Assembly (NCBI GenBank): GCA_030848925.1
Contig: JANFFA010000004.1
Span: 1 to 64,000 of the forward strand
Origin: Rhodalgimonas zhirmunskyi
GTDB taxonomy: Bacteria; Pseudomonadota; Alphaproteobacteria; Rhodobacterales; Rhodobacteraceae
Direction of reading: 5' to 3'
DNA length: 64,000 nucleotides
This document shows positions 55,307 through 64,000 of this stretch, piece after piece (within the stretch, counting starts at the first letter, position 1; each line of letters starts with the position of its first letter). The notes beneath the pieces were generated by a model. The model was not told the origin of the DNA. It was given only the letters and a program-made list of their open reading frames with translations, and did no database searches. Made by a program: the position numbers and the translations under genes.

Positions 55307-56146
55307 ATGAAATTCGAAGGCACATCCACCTACGTCGCCACCGACGATCTCAAACTCGCCGTCAACGCCGCCGTCACGCTTGAACGCCCGCTGCTGGTGA
55401 AGGGCGAACCCGGCACCGGCAAGACCGAACTCGCCCGTCAGGTTTCAGATGCGCTCGGCCTGCCGATGATCGAATGGAACATCAAGTCCACCACCAAGGC
55501 GCAGCAGGGCCTTTACGAATACGATGCCGTATCGCGCCTGCGCGACAGCCAACTCGGCGACGAGCGCGTCAACGATGTGAGGAACTACATCAAGAAGGGC
55601 AAACTCTGGGAGGCCTTCGACGCCGACGGCAAAGTGGTCCTTCTGATCGACGAAATCGACAAGGCCGACATCGAATTCCCCAACGACCTGTTGCAGGAGT
55701 TGGACAAGATGGAATTCCACGTCTACGAGACCGGCGAAACCATCCGCGCCAAGCAGCGCCCGATCGTCATCATCACCTCGAACAACGAAAAGGAACTGCC
55801 CGACGCCTTCCTGCGCCGCTGTTTCTTCCACTACATCCGCTTCCCCGAGCATGACACGCTGAAACAGATCGTCGAAGTGCACCACCCCGGCATCAAGGAA
55901 TCGCTGCTCACCACCGCGCTGACGCAATTCTTCGAGATCCGCGAAACCCCGGGCCTCAAGAAAAAGCCGTCGACCTCTGAAGTGCTCGACTGGCTCAAGC
56001 TTCTGCTGGCCGAGGATCTCGATCCGGCCGATCTCAAGCGCGACGGTAAAACTGCCCTGCCGAAACTGCACGGCGCGCTGCTAAAGAACGAACAGGACGT
56101 GCATCTGTTCGAACGCCTCGCCTTCATGGCCCGCTCGCAGCGCTGA
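55307..56146 (+). CDS. MoxR-family AAA+ ATPase
   Basis: The protein has 279 residues. Walker A is GEPGTGKT (33-40), Walker B VVLLIDEIDKAD, sensor 1 VIITSNNEKELPDAFLRRC. The MoxR class acts with VWA proteins as chaperone-like complex-activators. The probable VWA partner is 22 kb away at 31996. The next gene, a secreted trypsin-like protease, starts only 9 nt after the stop. Confidence 0.92.
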   Translation: MKFEGTSTYVATDDLKLAVNAAVTLERPLLVKGEPGTGKTELARQVSDALGLPMIEWNIKSTTKAQQGLYEYDAVSRLRDSQLGDERVNDVRNYIKKGKLWEAFDADGKVVLLIDEIDKADIEFPNDLLQELDKMEFHVYETGETIRAKQRPIVIITSNNEKELPDAFLRRCFFHYIRFPEHDTLKQIVEVHHPGIKESLLTTALTQFFEIRETPGLKKKPSTSEVLDWLKLLLAEDLDPADLKRDGKTALPKLHGALLKNEQDVHLFERLAFMARSQR

Positions 56147-56154
56147 AACGGGAG

Positions 56155-56991
56155 GTGGCACGGCTCGCCCCGGGGGCGCTCTTCGCGCTGGCACTCATCG
56201 CTCATGCTGCGGTGTTGGCCCCTCGCGCGGCGGCCCAAGGGTCCGACTACGCCCCCGGCCTCAACGCGATCTGTGCCCTTGGGCGGGACCAAGACGAAGG
56301 CTGCGCCGCGATCCGCGCGCGCGAAACCGCCGAAAGTCAGCGCGCGCCGTGGTCCGCCATCGGGCGGCTCAATCACGCCGGCCACCGCGTCTACGGCCAT
56401 TGCACCGCCACGCTGATCTCGGATCGCGTCGTGCTGACCGCCGCGCATTGCCTGTGGGATCCGACGACCAACCGCTGGATCGCGCCCGCGCGGTTCACCT
56501 TCCTCGCCGGTTATCATGGTGGCGACTATATCGCCGCCTCCCCCGCGATCGCGGTCATCTTCCCGCCCGAGATCGAACAGGACGCGGGCGCCACGGCCTA
56601 CCGCGTCAATCCTCGCCACGACTGGGCCCTGCTGACCCTGCGCGACCCGATCGGGCGGCAAGCGGGTCACATCCCGCTTTTCCCCGGCTTTTTAAGAAGC
56701 ACACCCGATCGCGCGACGCGGATGCCGGGCTATGCCGGGCTGCGCCCGCATCACCTGACCGTGGCGCGCGATTGCGGCCCGACGCTGATCGCCTCCGGGG
56801 TGCTTCTCACGCAATGCTCTGCCATGCAGGGGGATTCCGGCGCGCCGCTTGTCCTCGAACAAGACGGGCAACACTTCGTGCTGGGCCCGCTGTCGGTGGT
56901 GACAACAACCAACCCGCCGTGGCGGTCGGTCTTTGCGCCGTTCTTCAAAATCCGCAAGGCCGCAAACGCCGCCATCGCCGAGGCGGGTTAA
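56155..56991 (+). CDS. Secreted trypsin-like serine protease
   Basis: The protein has 278 residues. A signal peptide (about 1-28, ending RAAAQG) is followed by an S1 domain with the triad H98 (LTAAHC), D156 (HDWALL) and S228 (MQGDSGAP). Several cysteines suggest disulfides. The start is GTG 56155 with GGGAG ending immediately before it, closer than normal, so initiation may depend on translation of moxR, whose stop is 9 nt upstream. Confidence 0.85.
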   Translation: MARLAPGALFALALIAHAAVLAPRAAAQGSDYAPGLNAICALGRDQDEGCAAIRARETAESQRAPWSAIGRLNHAGHRVYGHCTATLISDRVVLTAAHCLWDPTTNRWIAPARFTFLAGYHGGDYIAASPAIAVIFPPEIEQDAGATAYRVNPRHDWALLTLRDPIGRQAGHIPLFPGFLRSTPDRATRMPGYAGLRPHHLTVARDCGPTLIASGVLLTQCSAMQGDSGAPLVLEQDGQHFVLGPLSVVTTTNPPWRSVFAPFFKIRKAANAAIAEAG

Positions 56992-57064
56992 ACGCCACTG
57001 TCGCGCAGTCGCTCAGCGCAGTTTCTCACTTGGATAAAGCACCACGGCCAACCTGCGTAGCGGT

Positions 57065-57808
57065 TTACTCAAGCGTGGCGGCCACTTCGATTGGCCCAAG
57101 ACCGCGCTTGACCACCCGCTGTATGATCACGGCAGTCGACAAGGTCCCTTTCAGCGGCACGTCAATATCAAGCGGTGCCTTGCCGTCCCATTTGCCCAAA
57201 ACGATCCATTCGCGCACGACATTGGTATAAGACAGGGTCTTGCCCGCGTTTTCACCACGGCGGATCTTGACCTTCTCATCCGGGGAATACCGCGCCAGTT
57301 CAACGATCATTGGCCCGGGCTGTTTCGTCTCGGCGCGAATACGCAGGCCCGCGCCCTCGCGACTCAGCTGCAAAACAGTGGCCTGCACGGCGGCTTGATG
57401 CCGCGCGATAAGCGCATTCACGTCCTTTGGGTGATTGCCAACCACCTGCTCGCGCCCCTGCACCACGATCTGCGGCGTGTAAACCGAGCGTTGCTCGGCT
57501 GCGACGGCATAGCTGTGCTGGCGCTTGGTGAATTGCTTTTGGCCGAAAACATCCTTCCAGCCGATGTAATCCCAGTAGTCCACATGCAGTGACAGCGGCA
57601 GCACACCTGCCCGCTTGTCGAGTTCATGCAAAAACGCGTCGGCTGGCGGACAGCTCGAACAGCCCTGGCTGGTGAACAACTCGACCACCACAACCGGGTT
57701 CGCGGCTTTGCCTGCGCTGTCCGCCTGCGCCACACTGGCCAGCACACCAGACAACATCCCGGCCGCCACCCCGATCGAAAGCGCCGCGATCCTGACAAAG
57801 CTTCGCAT
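57065..57808 (-). CDS. DUF1223 thioredoxin-like secreted protein
   Basis: The protein has 247 residues. A signal peptide (about 1-29) is followed by a thioredoxin-like DUF1223 domain with VVVELFTSQGCSSCPPADAF (CxxC) and LHVDYWDYIGWKDVFG. The C-terminal 90 residues are beta-rich. A periplasmic redox or metal-related role is plausible but unproven. ATG 57808 has GAAGGA 6 nt upstream. Confidence 0.9.
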   Translation of the reverse strand: MRSFVRIAALSIGVAAGMLSGVLASVAQADSAGKAANPVVVVELFTSQGCSSCPPADAFLHELDKRAGVLPLSLHVDYWDYIGWKDVFGQKQFTKRQHSYAVAAEQRSVYTPQIVVQGREQVVGNHPKDVNALIARHQAAVQATVLQLSREGAGLRIRAETKQPGPMIVELARYSPDEKVKIRRGENAGKTLSYTNVVREWIVLGKWDGKAPLDIDVPLKGTLSTAVIIQRVVKRGLGPIEVAATLE

Positions 57809-58172
57809 GCCGTTTCCTTCATTCACACTCATTGCCGCCTAGATAGCCGCAAGCGGACTGAAATAACCAATCAAGGTTTTGCGAGAGAAAGCAGAGGGTG
57901 GCGTGATCCAATTGTGTGCTGCGCACGCATGATCTGTTCGTGAGGGGGGGCGCTGCCCCCCAATGTGAGAAAACGCATGCGCGTTTTCTCACCCCCCCGG
58001 GGTATTTATAACCAAGAAAGAACAGCGTTGAAGTTTCGAGGAAATCCCGCAGCTCACGCATAATTGTATACCATAGCATACCAAGTTCGCGCACTCCCCC
58101 TTGCTTCACATCGCGCGATGCGTCAAAACCGGGCCAGCAACATCCCCATCTTTGATAAGGGAGGCCATCCTC
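57809..58172. other. Intergenic region before acnA with two hairpins and a GGTATTT motif
   Basis: No gene is seen. It contains a C/G hairpin (GGGGGGCGCTGCCCCCC, about 57943-57960), a 12-bp inverted repeat (57965-57992) and a motif GGGGTATTTATAACC-AAGAAAG (57999-58020) related to the reverse complement of the CTTTCATTTTT...AAATACTC element. acnA has AAGGGAGG 8 nt before its ATG. Confidence 0.55.
57965..57992. repeat. 12-bp perfect inverted repeat around ATGC
   Basis: GTGAGAAAACGC - ATGC - GCGTTTTCTCAC, a perfect 12-bp stem with a 4-nt loop, without a T-run on either strand. Confidence 0.85.
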
Positions 58173-60944
<2,772 letters not shown>

Positions 60945-60968
60945 CGCCTGTTCGCATACACATTCTGG

Positions 60969-61001
60969 AACGCCCCGGTCTTCGCGCCGGGGCGTTTCGC
61001 T
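60969..61001 (+). terminator. Terminator of acnA
   Basis: A stem AACGCCCCGG/CCGGGGCGTT with an 8-nt loop, followed by T-rich sequence, 25 nt after the stop. Confidence 0.85.
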
Positions 61002-61310
61002 TTTTGGGGGCCGTTGGAGCGGGGGTTTTGCACCCCCGCACCCCCGCAGGATATTTGCAGCCAGATGAAGCCAGGGATCTTTCTCCCTTTCATTTTTCCT
61101 TAAATACTCATGCTCTGCGCTGCCTCTATGCCGCGCGGCGGGTTAACGGATTTCGGCGCCGCTGACCGGGGCGCCGCTGCCCGACAGAATGCAGGCGGAT
61201 GCCAGACGGTTTGCAGACAGGCGCTTTTCGCACCACCACGGGGTTAACCCCTCTCGGCGCCGCGTTCATCCGATCTTTGCAAATCCGTGCCCCTGCCCTA
61301 TGAGAACGCC
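61002..61310. other. Intergenic region before trmD with motif copies and a GTTAAC palindrome
   Basis: No gene is seen. It holds a GGATATTTGCAG-type motif (61048-61070), one CTTTCATTTTT...AAATACTC motif (61087-61109) and a perfect palindrome GGGGTTAACCCC (61240-61251). Confidence 0.55.
61087..61109. repeat. Intergenic motif CTTTCATTTTT-N4-AAATACTC (after acnA)
   Basis: Fourth copy of the motif, spacer CCTT. A diverged inverted relative lies 17 bp to its left. Confidence 0.7.
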
Positions 61311-62303
61311 ATGACAGATGCACCCACGCCCCCCAACCGATCCCATGGCCGCAAATCCATTCGACCGACCCTCAAACCGAGCGAATTGATGGGCGAAACC
61401 CGCCTCGCCCGGGCTTGGACCGCACAGGTGATCACCCTGTTTCCACAGGCTTTTCCCGGGGTCCTGGGCGAAAGCCTGACCGGCAAGGCGTTGAAAGAGG
61501 GGCAGTGGCAACTCGAAGCGGTCGACCTGCGGCCGTTTGGCGAGGGGCGGCATCGCAATGTCGATGATACGCCAGCGGGCGGCGGCGCGGGAATGGTGCT
61601 GCGCGCCGACGTGCTCGCGCGCGCCATCGATCACAGCCGCAGTCTGGCGACTAACCCTTTGCCACTCATATATCTTTCCCCACGCGGACGGCGATTTGAC
61701 CAGGCCATGGCACGGGCTTGGGCGGCCGGCCCCGGTGTCACGCTGCTCTGTGGGCGGTTCGAAGGCGTCGACCAGCGGGTGCTTGATCATTACCGCATCG
61801 AAGAGGTCAGCCTTGGCGATTTCGTCCTGACCGGGGGCGAGATCGCCGCGCAGGCCATGCTCGATGCCACGGTGCGTCTGTTGCCCGGCGTGCTGGGCAA
61901 CGCAGAAAGCATCGAAGACGAGAGCTTTTCCAACGGCTTGCTGGAGCATCCGCAATATACACGCCCCGCCGAATGGCAGGGCCACGCCATCCCCGATGTG
62001 CTGCTCTCGGGCAATCACAAGGTCATCGCCGACTGGCGCCATGCCATGGCGCGCGACATCACCCGCGCCCGCCGCCCCGATCTCTGGGCCGCGCTGCGCG
62101 CAGCCGACCTGCCCGCTCCGGTGGCGCAGGTGCGCGATTCGGACAGCCTCGCCCGTTTTGTTAACCAATTCTTCGGCCCGCTGGCGGAAACTGACCTCTT
62201 TACATTGCTCGAACTGGCCCAAGGCAGCGATCTTCCGCCCAACCCCTATCAGGCGCTGGCAGCCCTGCTTTGGGGCCTGCCCCAAGGCAAGATTGACCCT
62301 TGA
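61311..62303 (+). CDS. trmD: tRNA (guanine37-N1)-methyltransferase with C-terminal extension
   Basis: The protein has 330 residues, a SPOUT-fold m1G37 methyltransferase. [36 protein letters not shown] and [14 protein letters not shown] form the knotted SAM site, and LEHPQYTRP follows. The 26-residue N-terminal extension ([17 protein letters not shown]) is typical of Rhodobacteraceae. The last 65 or so residues (after [10 protein letters not shown]) go beyond the usual end and are not recognised. It begins the trmD-rplS-rpmE block; the upstream rpsP and rimM genes are not adjacent. Confidence 0.95.
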   Translation: MTDAPTPPNRSHGRKSIRPTLKPSELMGETRLARAWTAQVITLFPQAFPGVLGESLTGKALKEGQWQLEAVDLRPFGEGRHRNVDDTPAGGGAGMVLRADVLARAIDHSRSLATNPLPLIYLSPRGRRFDQAMARAWAAGPGVTLLCGRFEGVDQRVLDHYRIEEVSLGDFVLTGGEIAAQAMLDATVRLLPGVLGNAESIEDESFSNGLLEHPQYTRPAEWQGHAIPDVLLSGNHKVIADWRHAMARDITRARRPDLWAALRAADLPAPVAQVRDSDSLARFVNQFFGPLAETDLFTLLELAQGSDLPPNPYQALAALLWGLPQGKIDP

Positions 62304-62546
62304 TCCATTGGCCCGATGGGCCTATACGGCGCTGATCCGGGCGGGCTCGCCTTTCCGGAGATAGCTTTGTCGGCGCATCAGGCCCTTGTTTTCTTCTGCA
62401 GGGCGCCGCGATTGGCAAAGCAGACAACAAGGAATGACGATCCTGATCTCTGGCGGGCGCTGCGGCGGACCCGGACGAAGACCAGAGCTCTGGGGGCGCG
62501 AAAAACTTTGCGGAATAAACCGCAGGCAAATCAAGGAGATAGGTCA

Positions 62547-62924
62547 ATGGACCTGATCGCACAGCTCGAGGCGGAACAGATCGCCTCGCTGGGGAAAGAC
62601 ATCCCCGACTTCAAGGCCGGCGACACCATTCGCGTCGGTTACAAGGTGACCGAAGGCACGCGTAGCCGTGTGCAGAACTACGAAGGCGTCTGCATCAGCC
62701 GTAAGAACGGCCATGGAATCGCCGGCTCGTTCACCGTTCGCAAGATTTCCTTCGGCGAGGGCGTCGAGCGCGTCTTCCCGCTCTACTCGACCAACATCGA
62801 GTCGATCGAAGTTGTGCGCCGTGGCCGTGTCCGCCGCGCCAAGCTTTACTACCTCCGCTCGCGCCGTGGCAAATCGGCCCGGATCGCGGAAGTCGCCAAC
62901 TACAAACCCAAGTCGCAGGCATAA
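62547..62924 (+). CDS. rplS: 50S ribosomal protein L19
   Basis: The protein has 125 residues and belongs to family bL19 ([54 protein letters not shown]). ATG 62547 has AAGGAG about 8 nt upstream. A 243-nt leader separates it from trmD and may hold its own promoter or an autoregulatory structure. rpmE follows after 12 nt. Confidence 0.98.
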   Translation: MDLIAQLEAEQIASLGKDIPDFKAGDTIRVGYKVTEGTRSRVQNYEGVCISRKNGHGIAGSFTVRKISFGEGVERVFPLYSTNIESIEVVRRGRVRRAKLYYLRSRRGKSARIAEVANYKPKSQA

Positions 62925-62936
62925 GGGGCTGATATC

Positions 62937-63158
62937 ATGAAAAAAGATACCCATCCCGATTATCACTTCATCGACGTCAAAATGACCGATGGCACGATCT
63001 TCAAGATGCGCTCGACCTGGGGCAACGAAGGCGACACCCTGTCGCTCGACGTCGATCCCACCGTGCACCCGGCCTGGACCGGTGGCGGCACCCGCCTGAT
63101 GGATGCCGGCGGTCGCGTGACGAAGTTCAAGAAAAAATACGAAGGCCTCGGCTTCTAA
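62937..63158 (+). CDS. rpmE: 50S ribosomal protein L31
   Basis: The protein has 73 residues and belongs to family bL31. It lacks the CxxC zinc motif (C-minus type). It ends [11 protein letters not shown]. Co-transcribed with rplS. Confidence 0.97.
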   Translation: MKKDTHPDYHFIDVKMTDGTIFKMRSTWGNEGDTLSLDVDPTVHPAWTGGGTRLMDAGGRVTKFKKKYEGLGF

Positions 63159-63188
63159 GCAAACATCCCCCCGGATGCGAGGGACAGT

Positions 63189-63229
63189 GCCGCCGCCCAT
63201 GGGTTTTCCCCGGGCGGCGGTTTTCTTTT
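63189..63229 (+). terminator. Terminator of rplS-rpmE
   Basis: A stem CCGCCGCCC/GGGCGGCGG is followed by TTTTCTTTT. Confidence 0.92.
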
Positions 63230-63249
63230 GCGCGCCTGTTTGAGAGGCC

Positions 63250-63275
63250 CTGTTTGACATGCGCTGTTTGACATG
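63250..63275 (+). repeat. Duplicated CTGTTTGACATG carrying a -35-like TTGACA
   Basis: Two perfect 12-bp copies lie 14 bp apart (63250-63261 and 63264-63275), each with TTGACA. They lie about 50-75 bp before the AhpD-like gene start. No good -10 is seen at the expected distance. Confidence 0.6.
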
Positions 63276-63323
63276 TTCCGCGCTTTGCGTCCCAATGCGC
63301 AAAAGCCGCAAAGGAGCATAAGC

Positions 63324-63719
63324 ATGGCCGTCCTCCCCCTCCTCACCGATGATCAACTGAGCGACAAGGCGCGCGCCGTTTTCGACGATATCCGCGCCAC
63401 CCGTCAGACCGATTACGTCAACAATTTCTGGCGCGCTCTGGCCCATAACCCGGACGAACTCGAAGCCGTCTGGGGGCGGCTCAAGCGGATCATGGGCCCC
63501 GGCGCGCTCGACCCGCTGGTAAAGGAAATGCTCTACATCGCCGTTTCCGCCGCCAATGCTTGCGAATACTGCTGCCACTCGCACACCGCCTCGGCCCGCG
63601 CCAAGGGGATGAGCGACGAGATGTATTCCGAGCTTCTCTCGGTGATCGGCATGGCCAGCCACACCAACGCTCTGGCCACCGCGCTGCAAGTGCCCCCGGA
63701 TGACGCGTTCAAGGCCTAA
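63324..63719 (+). CDS. AhpD-like (carboxymuconolactone decarboxylase family) protein
   Basis: The protein has 131 residues. The AhpD core shows CEYCCHSH: Cys-x-x-Cys with His four residues on, the alkylhydroperoxidase D pattern. It has the family's all-helical layout and length. A thiol-dependent peroxidase role is likely. AAAGGAG lies 8-9 nt before the ATG. Confidence 0.9.
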   Translation: MAVLPLLTDDQLSDKARAVFDDIRATRQTDYVNNFWRALAHNPDELEAVWGRLKRIMGPGALDPLVKEMLYIAVSAANACEYCCHSHTASARAKGMSDEMYSELLSVIGMASHTNALATALQVPPDDAFKA

Positions 63720-63759
63720 GCGAAGCAGCGCGGGCATTGCCCCGAAGAAAGGTTTTTCA

Positions 63760-64000
63760 ATGAAACCGATATGTTACCTTGCGACCCTCGGCCTTATGGC
63801 AAGCGCCCCGCCCGCGCTTGCCGGGACCTGTCCAACCCGCGACGATCTTGATCGCAGTGGTATCCACTTCGATGTCGCTGATGGCGCATACGAGGTTTTT
63901 CGCACCCATACAGACGGCATCCTTTCCTCGCTCTATTTCGAGGGCGAGGACGCCGCGCCGCTGCGTGTGCTTCTGGCACAGGGGATCTACCTGCTTGAAA
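63760..64000 (+). CDS. Secreted protein of unknown function (cut by window edge)
   Basis: Eighty residues are visible. A signal peptide (about 1-22, ending PALAG) is followed by CPTRDDLDRSGIHFDVADGA. The frame is still open at 64000. GAAGAAAGG lies 7 nt before the ATG. Family not recognised. Confidence 0.7.
   Translation, partial: MKPICYLATLGLMASAPPALAGTCPTRDDLDRSGIHFDVADGAYEVFRTHTDGILSSLYFEGEDAAPLRVLLAQGIYLLE

Overview
The window looks like a chromosomal segment of a marine alphaproteobacterium of the Rhodobacterales (Roseobacter group). The DNA is GC-rich, and the gene set fits that group: a DMSP lyase of the DddP type, an A-type TrmD-rplS-rpmE block, a DksA that has lost its zinc cysteines, DUF2927 and FliG-like proteins, a long TrmD N-terminus, and CtrA-type boxes. 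The genus cannot be named from sequence inspection alone.

Left part (1-13.3 kb): the minus strand carries the N-terminal 2,765 residues of a giant surface protein (no hydrophobic signal peptide, an LEER/ILFDAA motif, a DUF4347 domain, then a long run of cadherin/VCBS/Ig-like repeats) that runs off the left edge. Upstream, on the same strand, is a tightly coupled three-gene operon: a small RND/HlyD-type adaptor, a GAF-HlyD membrane protein, and a PqqD-like/M50 protease/HlyD fusion. I read these as a dedicated export, processing or anchoring system for the giant protein. This is the most promising little-described system in the window.

13.7-37.6 kb is ordinary chromosome: tRNA-Leu, a Hint-domain protein, split nnrE/nnrD, glnB-glnA (nitrogen assimilation), a lytic transglycosylase, a HODM-like gene divergent from dddP, a diguanylate cyclase, an alpha/beta hydrolase-OsmC fusion, purB, an orphan FliG-like protein, an EamA transporter, a CtrA-boxed small gene plus DUF2927 lipoprotein, a VWA protein, a THUMP methyltransferase, an acyl-CoA synthetase, tRNA-Val(TAC), a phosphoglycerate-mutase-type phosphatase and a secreted protein.

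37.9-41.2 kb is a small, AT-richer island inserted exactly at the 3' end of tRNA-Val(CAC). A 21-bp copy of the tRNA 3' end lies at the far end, next to what looks like the tRNA's original terminator. The cargo is a GSCFA-domain protein and an unrecognised partner; no integrase remains.

41.3-64 kb is again core genome: an HU-like protein, lon, a TetR/SDR pair with a perfect 20-bp operator, tgt, enoyl-CoA hydratase, two Fe-S assembly genes, tpiA, selO, two FAD enzymes, dksA, a MoxR ATPase with a trypsin-like protease, a DUF1223 protein, acnA, trmD, rplS, rpmE, an AhpD-like protein and the start of a secreted protein cut by the right edge. A recurring intergenic motif (CTTTCATTTTT, 4-5 nt, AAATACTC, and diverged relatives) occurs six times.
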